A stretch of 64,000 bases of DNA, taken from assembly GCF_900142695.1 (NCBI RefSeq), contig NZ_FRBU01000002.1, positions 62,001-126,000 on the forward strand. Reading direction: 5' to 3'. This DNA is from Flavobacterium xanthum (GTDB taxonomy: Bacteria > Bacteroidota > Bacteroidia > Flavobacteriales > Flavobacteriaceae). Under the pieces are notes generated by a model. The model saw nothing but the letters and a program-made list of their open reading frames with translations. It ran no database searches and was not told the DNA's origin. The position numbers and the translations under genes are program-made. This document shows positions 7,766 to 16,770 of the stretch, one piece after another; the first letter of the stretch is position 1; every line of letters starts with the position of its first letter.

Positions 7766-7773
7766 CAAAAGTA
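7766..7773 (-). promoter_or_regulatory. Candidate -7 box for the DUF6155 gene
   Basis: The minus strand reads TACTTTTG, an exact TAnnTTTG match, 18 bp ahead of the start codon. The -33 region is weak. It faces a similar box at 7817-7824 on the other strand, giving a compact divergent promoter region. Confidence 0.35.
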
Positions 7774-7816
7774 ATTTACTTTAGGAATCAATGTGCCGTA
7801 AATCAAGGATATTACT

Positions 7817-7824
7817 TAATTTTG
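7817..7824 (+). promoter_or_regulatory. Candidate -7 box for the DUF3817-mscS operon
   Basis: TAATTTTG matches TAnnTTTG exactly. It overlaps an upstream in-frame ATG at 7822, so translation must begin later, which supports the ATG at 7894. No clear -33 TTTG at the normal distance. Confidence 0.35.
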
Positions 7825-7893
7825 ACACAAATAAAGGTAGATGTTCCTTTTTTCAAAACCTATTTTTTTACTTTTATACCCAAATTTAATCTT

Positions 7894-8178
7894 ATGCTCA
7901 AAATTTTCAAAATTGTCGCTATACTCGAAGGCGTTTCTTATTTGGCTTTGTTTACAAATATGCTTGCTGTAAAACCAACTAATTTAATTCTTTATAAAAC
8001 ATTGCTTTTCCCAATAGGAATGGCTCACGGAATCCTATTTGTAAGTTATATCATATTAGCTATTATGCTGAAATTTGAACAAAACTGGGATTATAAAAAA
8101 TTTGGAATTATCTGTTTGGGTTCTTTAATTCCTTTTGGAACTTTTTATGTAGATAAGAAATATTTACAAAATGTATAA
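7894..8178 (+). CDS. DUF3817 small membrane protein
   Basis: 94 residues from MLKIFKIVAILEGVSYLALF. Three hydrophobic segments (about 5-25, 38-60, 70-90) and the motif EGVSYLALF...HGILFVSYI are characteristic of DUF3817 integral membrane proteins (YdzA-like). Its stop overlaps the mscS start by 8 bp (ATGTATAA), so the two are translationally coupled. Function unknown. Confidence 0.8.
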   Translation: MLKIFKIVAILEGVSYLALFTNMLAVKPTNLILYKTLLFPIGMAHGILFVSYIILAIMLKFEQNWDYKKFGIICLGSLIPFGTFYVDKKYLQNV

Positions 8179-9427
8179 ATACATAGAAAAAATATTCACT
8201 TTTCTATATCCTGTTTTTCGTAAATGGGGATTGGGAAGCAGCACCGCTTCGTATCTTAGTTTAGTATTGAATATTCTTGTTTTATGCGTGATGGCGTATG
8301 TCATCTATGTTATTTTTCGTCTTGTTTTAGTTACTATAATGGCCGTTATTGCCCAAAAAACTAAAACTAAGTTTGATGATTTATTAGTTACAAATAAGAC
8401 AGCCAAATATATTGCGCACTTAATTCCGCTTTTATTTATTTACAAGTCAGTTCCCATAATTTTGGACCGATTTGTTTATTGGGAAACTTTTTTTGGCAAG
8501 CTCGTTGGAATCTACATCATCATTTTAGTGCTATGGATTATACGCACTATTTTTAATGCATTGCGGGATTATTTAAAGTTAAAACCCCGCTACAGCGATA
8601 AGCCAATCGATAGTTTTATTCAGGTCATTATGATCATGCTATGGGTAATTGGAATAACCTTAATCATTTCAAAATTGTTTGAAATTGATCAAAAAGAGCT
8701 ATTGACGATTTTAGGAGCTGTTTCGGCGGTAATTATCTTAATTTTCAGAGATACTATTTTGGGTTTTGTATCTAGTGTTCAGGTTTCTATCAATGATATG
8801 GTTCGAATTGGAGACTGGATTACGATGGATAAATTTGGAGCCGATGGCGATGTCATCGAAATTAATTTGGCAACGGTGAAAGTTCGAAATTTTGATAATA
8901 CCACCACTACTATTCCTACCTATAGTTTGAGTTCGGATTCGTTTCAAAACTGGCGAGGCATGCTGAATTCTGACGGTCGACGTATTAAAAGACACATCCT
9001 TATTAAAACAAGTAGTATTCGGTTTTTAGAAGAAGCAGAATTGGATAATTTAAAAAAAATCCATCTAATATCGGATTATCTTGACAACCGAAAAGTAGAA
9101 ATTGACGAATACAACTCAGCCAATAAAATAGATAAATCACTTGCAATTAACGGTCGAAATATGACTAATTTAGGCTTGTTTCGAAAATATATTACAGAAT
9201 ATTTACTAAATTATCCTGAATTAAATAAAGACATGTTGATGCTTTGTCGCCAGTTGCAATCTACTTCGCATGGTGTTCCTCTGGAAGTTTATGCATTTTC
9301 ACATGACAAACGATTTGAGAATTACGAGTACATCATGTCTGATATATTTGATCATATTATTGCCTCAGTAGGTTATTTTGATTTGGAAATTTTTGAAACT
9401 ATCTCTGAAAATGATTTCAAAATATAA
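8171..9427 (+). CDS. MscS-family mechanosensitive channel (YbdG-like)
   Basis: 418 residues. About five N-terminal membrane spans are followed by the MscS pore and beta domain: a long hydrophobic helix ending in FRDTILGFVSSVQVSINDMVRIGDWITM, then DGDVIEINLATVKVRNFDNTTTTIPTYSL. The C-terminal part (about 280-418) is a large cytoplasmic domain as in the bigger YbdG-type members. Predicted to sit in the inner membrane and open on tension or osmotic downshock. Second gene of a coupled pair with DUF3817. Confidence 0.92.
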   Translation: MYKYIEKIFTFLYPVFRKWGLGSSTASYLSLVLNILVLCVMAYVIYVIFRLVLVTIMAVIAQKTKTKFDDLLVTNKTAKYIAHLIPLLFIYKSVPIILDRFVYWETFFGKLVGIYIIILVLWIIRTIFNALRDYLKLKPRYSDKPIDSFIQVIMIMLWVIGITLIISKLFEIDQKELLTILGAVSAVIILIFRDTILGFVSSVQVSINDMVRIGDWITMDKFGADGDVIEINLATVKVRNFDNTTTTIPTYSLSSDSFQNWRGMLNSDGRRIKRHILIKTSSIRFLEEAELDNLKKIHLISDYLDNRKVEIDEYNSANKIDKSLAINGRNMTNLGLFRKYITEYLLNYPELNKDMLMLCRQLQSTSHGVPLEVYAFSHDKRFENYEYIMSDIFDHIIASVGYFDLEIFETISENDFKI

Positions 9428-9464
9428 AGAAAATCCTAAACACGTACTACTCTAATTTGCAAAT

Positions 9465-9848
9465 CTATAGCCTATCTTTGATATATTCTATTGCTGATTT
9501 TCCGTGGGCTTTTGGTTTTCCATCCGCGTCTAAATTTACCATTGTAGTATGATCAATTGTGATAATCGTTTCGCGCGTCATCATGTTTCTTGCCTCACAC
9601 TTTAAGGTCAGGGAAGTAATTCCAAATTTGATGACATCAATACCAATTTCGATAATATCACCTTGTCTCGCTGAACTTCTAAAATTGATTTCTGACATGT
9701 ATTTTGTTACGATTCGGGTGTTTTCTAGTTGAATAATGGTGTACAAAGCTAATTCTTCATCGATCCAAGCTAATAATTTACCTCCAAATAAAGTCCCATT
9801 GGGGTTTAAATCTTCGGGTTTTACCCATTTTCTGGTATGAAATCTCAT
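9465..9848 (-). CDS. Acyl-CoA thioesterase (YciA-like hotdog fold)
   Basis: 127 residues, one hotdog domain. The motif NPNGTLFGGKLLAWIDEELAL near 17-37 includes the Asn and Asp/Glu typical of the YciA/acyl-CoA thioesterase 4HBT clan, followed by INFRSSARQGDIIEIG. It would hydrolyse acyl-CoA thioesters in the cytoplasm. Substrate chain length cannot be read from sequence. A TAATTTTG box lies at 9868-9875 on the minus strand. Monocistronic. Confidence 0.88.
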   Translation of the reverse strand: MRFHTRKWVKPEDLNPNGTLFGGKLLAWIDEELALYTIIQLENTRIVTKYMSEINFRSSARQGDIIEIGIDVIKFGITSLTLKCEARNMMTRETIITIDHTTMVNLDADGKPKAHGKSAIEYIKDRL

Positions 9849-9918
9849 AAGTTTTTATTTATAAGTGCAAAATTAAGCTATTCCTATTTCATTTTTTTTT
9901 AATTTTAAAGAAAAAACA

Positions 9919-10320
9919 ATGAACACACGAGATACATTTTTAAATGATTTTAGAGGACAAGCAATCGGATCAGTAACCAAACAATCTACAACAGAAGAAT
10001 CATTTCAAAATGAGGTACTTCGACCTATTCTAAAGTTACAAAACGACTTATTTATTGCCTCTTTCCTCAATTATGCAAGCAAAAATAAAACTGATTTTCA
10101 AACCTACACCATCGAAAAAAAAATGGCTACTATGGAAAATGCAGTTCAAAAAGATACCAAGTTTAGAAATGTCTTAAAAGGAATGGTAATCGGTTTATTT
10201 ACCACAGCGGAATACGATATTTATGCAAAAAACGCTTCCAACATTAACAAGCGAATGATGAGTATGTTGGTGGAACGATTAAAAAGTCAAGTACAACTCT
10301 TTGAAACAAAGTCAAAGTAG
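9919..10320 (+). CDS. Conserved hypothetical protein, 133 aa
   Basis: I do not recognise a domain. A soluble, mainly helical protein with no signal peptide, no Cys, and a repeated pattern of charged helices (LRPILKLQNDLFIASFLNYA, NVLKGMVIGLFTTAEYDIY). The N-terminus MNTRDTFLNDFRGQAIGS has the composition of a real gene, and the coding sequence is intact with start spacing typical of this genome. It looks like a family restricted to flavobacteria, but that would need a search. Transcribed away from the thioesterase. Confidence 0.7.
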   Translation: MNTRDTFLNDFRGQAIGSVTKQSTTEESFQNEVLRPILKLQNDLFIASFLNYASKNKTDFQTYTIEKKMATMENAVQKDTKFRNVLKGMVIGLFTTAEYDIYAKNASNINKRMMSMLVERLKSQVQLFETKSK

Positions 10321-10615
10321 AGAAGCAATTTTTACCTTTTTTATTTTTATTAATTCAATTACATAAAAAGAAAATAATTGATTTAGTCAAGATGCTTAAT
10401 TTTGACTTACAAAATAATTTTTTTAGCATAACAAGAGGTTAAACCAATTTGGGTTTATTGATTTTAATTTAAAAAACAGGGCCTTATTTATCTAAAAATT
10501 ACCATTTATTTCCAATTTGGTAATCCTAATCTTTTTTATAATAAATATTAGTTAAGTATACTATTATGTGCTTTTTGTATGATTTTTTTCATTATAATTG
10601 TTAAAAGTAAATAGT
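10321..10615 (+). other. AT-rich intergenic region before the amidoligase-like cluster
   Basis: No gene of convincing size. It contains TAATTTTG at 10397-10404, which fits a -7 box and has TTG 16 bp upstream, a TAAACC/GGTTTA hairpin near 10440-10460, and an ATTACC/GGTAAT inverted repeat near 10499-10526. If the -7 box is used, the downstream operon has a leader of about 200 nt. Weak evidence. Confidence 0.3.
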
Positions 10616-11329
10616 ATGAAAGAACAGTATTTCAAATGGTATTCTCCAAATTTAAATAGAGATATAGAAATGTTGGTTTTTGGACATGCTGGATATCCTG
10701 TAATCTTATTTCCAACTTCGATGGGAAGTTACCATGAAAATAAAGATATGGGATTGATAGAATCCGCAAAATGGTACCTTGAGCAAGGTTTAATCCAAAT
10801 ATTTTGTCCAGACAGTATTGACAAAGACAGTTTTTACAATAAAAATATTCATCCTGTTCATCGCATAGAAAATCATGTCCGATATGATAAAATGATTTGT
10901 CACGAAATCGTTGAAAAAATTAAAAATAACACTTCCTCTGGAAAAGTAGTTGTTGCAGGTTGCAGTTTTGGTGGGTATCATGCTGCAAATTTTGCCTTTC
11001 GTCATCCCGGTTATGTGAGCCATCTGTTTTCTATGAGCGGTGCCTTCAATATTAAGAGTTTTATGGATGGTTTTCATAATGACGATGTGTTTTATAATAG
11101 TCCTGAAGATTATTTGTATGGACTGGACGACCACGAATTATGGAATATGGACATCGTTCTTGGGACCTCTAATTGGGACATTTGTTTTGACGCTAACCTA
11201 AAAATGAGTAAAGTGCTAACGGATAGAAATATCCACCATTGGTTAGACATTCGTCAAGAACGAAAACACGATTGGCCTGTTTGGCAAGAAATGTTTCCCC
11301 ATTATTTATCAAGAATCAAGTTTTTTTAA
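10616..11329 (+). CDS. Alpha/beta-hydrolase esterase (first gene of amidoligase-like cluster)
   Basis: 237 residues from ATG at 10616; an in-frame TTG at 10598 is less likely. It resembles the putative esterase family (esterase D/enterochelin-esterase fold): oxyanion region LFPTSMGSYHE near 32-41, nucleophile elbow GCSFGGY with Ser117, and C-terminal RKHDWPVW with candidate catalytic His218. No signal peptide, so cytoplasmic. Start of five co-oriented genes with two ATP-grasp-like ligases, a YbdK-like ligase and an amidotransferase, which suggests hydrolysis of an ester or amide on the product of those ligases. Substrate unknown. Confidence 0.8.
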   Translation: MKEQYFKWYSPNLNRDIEMLVFGHAGYPVILFPTSMGSYHENKDMGLIESAKWYLEQGLIQIFCPDSIDKDSFYNKNIHPVHRIENHVRYDKMICHEIVEKIKNNTSSGKVVVAGCSFGGYHAANFAFRHPGYVSHLFSMSGAFNIKSFMDGFHNDDVFYNSPEDYLYGLDDHELWNMDIVLGTSNWDICFDANLKMSKVLTDRNIHHWLDIRQERKHDWPVWQEMFPHYLSRIKFF

Positions 11330-11372
11330 AAGTAGTAAGAATCGAGTATTAAGTATAAAGACCAACAACAAG

Positions 11373-12320
11373 ATGAAAAAAATAGGAATATTATTCGGAA
11401 TGGAAGATACGTTTCCGCAAGCATTTATAGATCGGGTGAATTCAAAAAATGAAAAAGGAATCATTGCAGAAGCTGTTGCTATTGATAAAGTAGTTCAAAA
11501 TCAAGATGGTGAATATGCTGTAATTATTGACCGAATATCACAAGATGTCCCTTTTTATCGTGCGTATTTAAAAAACGCTGCTTTAACAGGAACCAATGTA
11601 ATCAACAATCCGTTTTGGTGGAGTGCTGATGATAAGTTTTTCAACAATGCATTAGCGGATACCTTAGGCGTTCCGTTGCCTAACACCGTAATTCTTCCTT
11701 CGGCAGAACATCCAACAGACACCACTGGAAAATCATTTCGTAACCTAAAATACCCAATGGATTGGGAAGGAATATTTCAATATATTGGATTTCCTGCCTA
11801 CATGAAACCCTACGCTGGCGGCGGTTGGAAAAACGTATACCGTTTAGAAAACGTAGAGGAATTTTGGGAAAAACACCAGGAAACAGGACAATTAGTAATG
11901 ATGTTGCAAGAGGAAATTGTTTTTACAGAATATTTTAGAGTGTACTGTTTGGGTTGCAAAGCCGTTAGAATTATGCAATACGAACCAAGGAATTCGCATC
12001 ATTTGCGTTATGTAATTGACTGTTCTCCAGTAGATAAAAAATTATTGGCCACCATAAAAGACTATACTTTAAAACTGTGCAAAGGCTTAGGATACGATTT
12101 TAATACCGTAGAATTTGCCGTTCGTGACGGGATTCCGTATGCGATAGATTTTGGAAATCCTGCTCCTGACGCCGAATTAACTTCAGTTGGTGCTGAAAAT
12201 TTTGAATGGGTTGTTGAAGAGGCTGCAAAAATGGCTATTGCTGCCGCAAAAAAACAAAAAGCAGGAAAGATGAATTTAACTTGGGGAACTTTTATCAAAG
12301 AGGCGGCGGCGGGAAAATAA
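11373..12320 (+). CDS. ATP-grasp ligase (RimK-like)
   Basis: 315 residues. The N-terminal pre-ATP-grasp segment (MKKIGILFGMEDTFPQAFIDRVN) is followed by an ATP-grasp fold: FPAYMKPYAGGGWKNVYRL near 143-161 for nucleotide binding, MLQEEIVFTEYFRVYCLG near 176-195, and metal-binding residues in NTVEFAVRDGIPYAIDFGNPAPDAE near 247-271. Such enzymes form amide or thioester bonds through an acylphosphate. Located 43 bp after the esterase gene. It resembles enzymes annotated only as ATP-grasp domain protein; acceptor and donor are not predictable. Confidence 0.83.
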   Translation: MKKIGILFGMEDTFPQAFIDRVNSKNEKGIIAEAVAIDKVVQNQDGEYAVIIDRISQDVPFYRAYLKNAALTGTNVINNPFWWSADDKFFNNALADTLGVPLPNTVILPSAEHPTDTTGKSFRNLKYPMDWEGIFQYIGFPAYMKPYAGGGWKNVYRLENVEEFWEKHQETGQLVMMLQEEIVFTEYFRVYCLGCKAVRIMQYEPRNSHHLRYVIDCSPVDKKLLATIKDYTLKLCKGLGYDFNTVEFAVRDGIPYAIDFGNPAPDAELTSVGAENFEWVVEEAAKMAIAAAKKQKAGKMNLTWGTFIKEAAAGK

Positions 12321-12403
12321 AAGGAATGAATTAACGAAATTCATTGACCCCACTCTACCAGCCGACAGATAGGTTACTATGGAAATTCTTTATTACTTGC
12401 TGG

Positions 12404-12429
12404 CGTTTTTGCTTGAAAAAGCAAAAACG
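12404..12429 (+). repeat. Strong hairpin in the spacer inside the amidoligase-like cluster
   Basis: The arms CGTTTTTGCTT (12404-12414) and AAGCAAAAACG (12419-12429) form an 11-bp perfect stem with a GAAA loop. The surrounding 12321-12513 spacer contains words similar to the flavobacterial repeat at 5396 (AGCGGGA..., AGCTCCTAAAAA), so it may be a diverged copy. No T-tract follows, so a simple terminator is unlikely; it may stabilise or partition the transcript. Confidence 0.5.
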
Positions 12430-12513
12430 ACCAACAATATTTAACTTTGAAACGGAAAGCGGGACCCGAGGGAAGCGAACTGACGAAGTAAACAGCTCCT
12501 AAAAAATATTCTA

Positions 12514-13620
12514 ATGAAAAAATTACCAGTTTTTACACTTGGTGTAGAAGAAGAATACCAAATTATAGATCCTGTTTCAAGAGATTTGCGGTCGCATTTA
12601 TCTAAAATTGTGGATGGTGCTAAAATTATTTTGAATGAGCAGGTAAAGGCTGAAATGCATCAATCTGTCGTGGAAGTGGGAACTAATATTTGTAATAATG
12701 TCAACGATGCTAAAAATGAGATTCGGTTTTTGCGCTCTAAAATTGTAGAATTGGCCGACAAACAAGATCTAATTGTAGGCGGAGCTGGCACACATCCTTT
12801 TTCGAAATGGCAAGATCAACCTATCACTGACGATCCAAGATATCACGATATAGTAAATGAATTACAGGATGCAGCACGTTCTAATTTAATTTTTGGAATG
12901 CATTGTCATGTAGGCATTGAAAATCGAGAAATCGGTTTACAATTGATGAATCAAGCAACCTATTTTTTACCTCATATCTTTGCGCTGTCCACGAATTCTC
13001 CTTTCTGGGAAGGCAGGCAAACGGGATATAAATCCTTTAGAACTAAAGTTTTTGACAAGTTTCCAAGAACAGGATTGCCAGAATATTTTGATTCAGTGGC
13101 ATCTTATGACAATTATTTGGAAACTCTGGTAAAAACCAACTGTATTGATAATCCAAAGAAAATTTGGTGGGATTTACGATTGCATCCGTTTTATAATACG
13201 ATTGAATTTAGGATTTGTGATATGTCATTGACAGTCGATGAAACGATTTGCATTGTCGCCATAATTCAAGCAATTGTAGCCAAATTGTACAAATTGAACA
13301 TGAACAATACTAGTTTTAATGTGTATCGATTGGCTTTAATTAAGGAAAATAAATTTCGAGCTGCACGCTACGGAATTGAGAACAACATGATTGATTTTGG
13401 TTTGCAAAAGGAGGTGGAAACAAAAATGCTAATTTTGGAATTACTAGATTTTATTGATGATGTGGTGGATGAATTAGGCAGTCGCGACGATATCAATTAC
13501 GTTCATGAAATTCTGAAACACGGAACCGGAGCCGATAAACAATTGGCTATTTTTCAAGAAACAGGAAGTCTGTCAAGTGTGGTCGACTTTATAACAGGTG
13601 AATTTACCAAGGGATTATAA
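12514..13620 (+). CDS. YbdK-family carboxylate-amine ligase (GCS2-like)
   Basis: 368 residues, a normal length for the COG2170/YbdK family. FTLGVEEEYQIIDP near 7-20 is the family hallmark; further conserved pieces are EMHQSVVEVGT near 50-60, GMHCHVGI near 128-135 with metal-binding His, and LHPFYNTIEFRICDM. Family members have the glutamate-cysteine ligase fold of the glutamine synthetase superfamily and join a carboxylate to an amine with ATP; YbdK itself has only weak GCS activity. Placement between an ATP-grasp and an amidotransferase suggests a role in making an unusual amide, not glutathione. Confidence 0.9.
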   Translation: MKKLPVFTLGVEEEYQIIDPVSRDLRSHLSKIVDGAKIILNEQVKAEMHQSVVEVGTNICNNVNDAKNEIRFLRSKIVELADKQDLIVGGAGTHPFSKWQDQPITDDPRYHDIVNELQDAARSNLIFGMHCHVGIENREIGLQLMNQATYFLPHIFALSTNSPFWEGRQTGYKSFRTKVFDKFPRTGLPEYFDSVASYDNYLETLVKTNCIDNPKKIWWDLRLHPFYNTIEFRICDMSLTVDETICIVAIIQAIVAKLYKLNMNNTSFNVYRLALIKENKFRAARYGIENNMIDFGLQKEVETKMLILELLDFIDDVVDELGSRDDINYVHEILKHGTGADKQLAIFQETGSLSSVVDFITGEFTKGL

Positions 13621-13662
13621 AATATAAAGTACCTTTGCTTATTATTTTTTAGAACTACGATT

Positions 13663-14493
13663 ATGTTAAATAAAATTATAAAAATTGCGCTTTTAGATAT
13701 GTACAACGGAGAACCCAATCAGGGAATGCGCTGTATTATTGATGTGGTGAATAGATTTAGTCCTGTAGTGAGTTTTGAAATATTTGATGTTCGAGGAAAA
13801 TGTAAATTACCAGATATCAGTAAATTCGATATTTATATTTCTACTGGAGGCCCCGGAAATCCTTTGATTGGAGATGGGAATTGGGATACCCAATACTATG
13901 AATTCATTGATTCGTTGACAAAGTGGAATAATGAAAACGAAATAAAAAAGCATGTGCTGTTTATTTGTCATTCGTTCCAAATGGCTTGCTTGCATTTTGG
14001 ATTAGCGACAGTAACAAAAAGAAACGATACCTCTTTTGGAGTAATGACTATCCATAAAACAAAAGAAGGTATCACCGATCCTTTATTCGAAGGTTTGGCT
14101 GATCCGTTTTATGCAATTGATTCTAGAGATTATCAAGTGGTACAGCCAAAACTCAGTATTTTCGCTAAAAAAGGAGCTAAAATTATCTCTTTGGAGAAAA
14201 TTAGAGATCATGTGCAATACGAACGCGCAATTATGGCAGTTCGGTTTACTGATTATTTTGTAGGTACGCAATTTCATCCTGAAGCAGATCCTATAAGCTT
14301 TGTTTCGCACATGAGAAATAAAGATGCGAAGGAGAAAATCAAGAATATGAAAGGAAAAAAGAAGTTTCGCAACATGTTAGAGGATTTAATGGACGATGAT
14401 AAAATTTACAGAACCAATGAAACCTTGATTCCAAATTTCCTTCGGATAGCGATAAATGACTTGATGAAAACAAAAAAAATGCTTTCTAATTAA
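13663..14493 (+). CDS. Class I glutamine amidotransferase-like protein
   Basis: 276 residues. GATase-1 triad residues are visible: Cys102 in FICHSFQMAC, His205 and Glu207 in QFHPEADP. The TGGPGNPL loop near 61-68 is also typical. The usual Gly after the nucleophile region is replaced (ICHSFQ instead of CxGxQ), so it might act as a gamma-glutamyl hydrolase or peptidase of the same fold and not as an ammonia donor. It lies 42 bp after the YbdK-like gene and 15 bp before the last gene of the cluster. Confidence 0.83.
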   Translation: MLNKIIKIALLDMYNGEPNQGMRCIIDVVNRFSPVVSFEIFDVRGKCKLPDISKFDIYISTGGPGNPLIGDGNWDTQYYEFIDSLTKWNNENEIKKHVLFICHSFQMACLHFGLATVTKRNDTSFGVMTIHKTKEGITDPLFEGLADPFYAIDSRDYQVVQPKLSIFAKKGAKIISLEKIRDHVQYERAIMAVRFTDYFVGTQFHPEADPISFVSHMRNKDAKEKIKNMKGKKKFRNMLEDLMDDDKIYRTNETLIPNFLRIAINDLMKTKKMLSN

Positions 14494-14508
14494 TACCATC
14501 TATTTCAA

Positions 14509-15699
14509 ATGATTGCAAAATATCGGGAGTTGTTTACTACTCAATTTACAGACAAAAAATATCAAGACTTTAAAGATGATATTGCTTCCGATTTCAATTA
14601 TCTACCTACATTCCGTTTGGGAGAAACCCCTTTTTTTATTTCGAAGGACCTAAAAAATCAATTGCTTGAGGGCTGTAATGAAGTTATAGCTTTTATTCAA
14701 AAGAACGAATTTAAATCACTTACAGAAAAGTCTTTAGAACTCAATCATAACGTACCTAATGAAGATGAGCACACTACTTTTTTAGCCATCGATTTTGGTA
14801 TTTGCGAAGAAGACGGCGCGGTTATCCCAAAACTAATCGAAGTGCAAGGATTTCCATCTTTATACAATTATCAAGTCAATTTGTATGAGAAATTTAAAAA
14901 TCAGTATCCCTTTCTCAAAGAGTTAACTCCTTTCATAACGGATGTTGATCCACAAGAGTATATGTCTATTTTAGAGGACGCAATTTGCAACAATCATCCC
15001 AAAGAAAATGTCATTCTGCTTGAAATAGAACCTGAAAAACAAAATACCAAAATTGACTTTTATTATTGTCAAAGGGATATCGGTATTCCAATCGTATGTG
15101 TTACAGAATTGATAAAAAAAGGCAAACAACTGTATTACAAAAATGAAAACGGTGATGAGATTTTGATAAAACGAATCTATAATCGGGTTATTTTTGATGA
15201 ATTGGATTTGCGAACAGATTTAAAACTTGATTTCAATTTCTCCGATGATCTTGATGTCGAATGGGCCGGTCACCCCAATTGGTTTTTCAGAATCAGTAAA
15301 TTTATATTGCCCTTTTTAAAAGGAAAATATTTTATTGAAACCACACTCTTAAGTGAGCTAAAGGAAATTCCTGAGGATTTAGAAAATTATGTTTTAAAGC
15401 CCTTATTCTCCTTTTCAGGAACAGGCGTTATTTTCCATGTTACTCAAGCGGATATCAAAGCAGTAATTGAAAAAGAACTTTATATATTGCAAAAAAAGGT
15501 ACACTACCTTCCTATTGTGCAATCGCCTGACGGCAAAGTAAAAGCAGAAGTACGCGTCCTTTGCGTTTGGAAGAAAGAGGATAAATCCCCTACTCTACTT
15601 TGTAACCTTGTAAGATTGAGCCGTGGTGAAATGATAGGCGTAAAGTTCAATAAAGATAAAGATTGGGTTGGTGGTACTTTGGGTTTATTTGAAAGATAA
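14509..15699 (+). CDS. Second ATP-grasp-like protein of the cluster
   Basis: 396 residues, soluble. The end of the first half, AIDFGICEEDGAVIPKLIEVQGFPSLYNYQ (about 93-122), looks like an acidic metal-binding ATP-grasp element, and the later ENYVLKPLFSFSGTGVIF (about 290-307) resembles the glycine-rich ATP-binding loop. Having the metal-binding part before the nucleotide loop suggests a circularly permuted ATP-grasp, as in glutathionylspermidine-synthase-type enzymes. This is a reading by eye and is moderately sure. It starts 15 bp after the amidotransferase gene, so is co-translated with it. Confidence 0.6.
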   Translation: MIAKYRELFTTQFTDKKYQDFKDDIASDFNYLPTFRLGETPFFISKDLKNQLLEGCNEVIAFIQKNEFKSLTEKSLELNHNVPNEDEHTTFLAIDFGICEEDGAVIPKLIEVQGFPSLYNYQVNLYEKFKNQYPFLKELTPFITDVDPQEYMSILEDAICNNHPKENVILLEIEPEKQNTKIDFYYCQRDIGIPIVCVTELIKKGKQLYYKNENGDEILIKRIYNRVIFDELDLRTDLKLDFNFSDDLDVEWAGHPNWFFRISKFILPFLKGKYFIETTLLSELKEIPEDLENYVLKPLFSFSGTGVIFHVTQADIKAVIEKELYILQKKVHYLPIVQSPDGKVKAEVRVLCVWKKEDKSPTLLCNLVRLSRGEMIGVKFNKDKDWVGGTLGLFER

Positions 15700-16158
15700 C
15701 TATTTTCCACATTAGGGTCTTACCTTTTTTACGAAACAAACTGAAATTTTATTTGTTTTTTTATCGCATTATCCCGTTTGTTGATCTTAATTCACAAAAA
15801 AATATTTGAACATCAATACACTACATTTTTTTTGGTGTAAATGTCATTTTAACGCATTGAAAGACTTTTTATCGAATTTTTTTCTATTTTTTATAAATAA
15901 TAACTTGTTAATAAAGCATTAAATTAACTTTAATAGCGATTTTTCTTCCTTTTTTTATTTCCTAAATATATCTTTTTAGTCGATATCATCCATTTCATTG
16001 ATACTTTAATGAATTTTTTTGTCTGATTTCCTTAATAATTTGAAAAATATGGAATTATTCAATATTTTAACATAAAAAAAATCAACCTGTTTTTTTTTTC
16101 TTTATTATTGTATAGTTATACTAAATTTTGAATAATCATTAATTTTAATAAGTAGCAA
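15700..16158 (+). other. Very AT-rich intergenic region before the glycoside operon
   Basis: About 460 bp with long T and A tracts and no coding potential. It must hold the promoter of the ten-gene operon downstream; the best partial match is CTAAATTTTG at about 16120-16129, which has one base too many for TAnnTTTG. I see no obvious operator palindrome. An A/T-tract-rich promoter region of this length is consistent with bent DNA and a distal activator. Confidence 0.4.
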
Positions 16159-16722
16159 ATGAATAGAAGAGAAGCACTTAAAAGCGTTGCCTTTTTAATG
16201 GGAAGCGCAATCTCCGCAACTACAATGGGAGTTTTATTTGAAAGTTTTACTTTGCCCGAAAAAGAGAAAAACCAAGTGTCTTTTTCTGCTACGGATGAAG
16301 AAATTTTGGATGAATTCGCCGATATCATTATACCGACTACAGCCTCTTCACCAGGAGCTAAAGCTGCAGGATTGGGTGCTTTTATTCCAATGATGATTAA
16401 AGATTGTTATCCTGCAAAATTACAAGAAATTTTTGCATCAGGATTAAAAGCAATGCAATATCAATGTTCAAAAGATTTTGGTAAGGATTTCTTGTCAATG
16501 TCTGTTGAAGAACGTCAAAAATTGATGACTTCCTTGCGTGATGAGGCAATTGCCAGCAACAGAGCTCCTTCTTTCTTTTTATTAGCTAGAGACTTAACGC
16601 TTTTAGGGTATTATTCATCAGAAATAGGATGTACACAAGCGCGTGAATATTTACCTGTTCCCGGACATTATGATGGAAATGCTACTTATGTACCAGGTCA
16701 AAAAGCATGGGCAACCAATTAA
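16159..16722 (+). CDS. Gluconate 2-dehydrogenase subunit 3-like small subunit
   Basis: 187 residues. A Tat-type N-terminus (MNRREALKSVAFLMGSAIS) is followed by a helical domain of the gluconate_2-dh3 family (DEEILDEFADIIIPTT...PGAKAAGLGAFIPMMI). These small subunits partner GMC-type FAD dehydrogenases and carry them through the Tat system. The next gene is exactly such a GMC protein, 48 bp downstream. With the cytochrome c encoded further on this forms a likely three-part periplasmic sugar dehydrogenase. Confidence 0.88.
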   Translation: MNRREALKSVAFLMGSAISATTMGVLFESFTLPEKEKNQVSFSATDEEILDEFADIIIPTTASSPGAKAAGLGAFIPMMIKDCYPAKLQEIFASGLKAMQYQCSKDFGKDFLSMSVEERQKLMTSLRDEAIASNRAPSFFLLARDLTLLGYYSSEIGCTQAREYLPVPGHYDGNATYVPGQKAWATN

Positions 16723-16770
16723 TTGGCAGCGATTATCTTAAACTATTTTAATAAATAAAAAATACTACTC

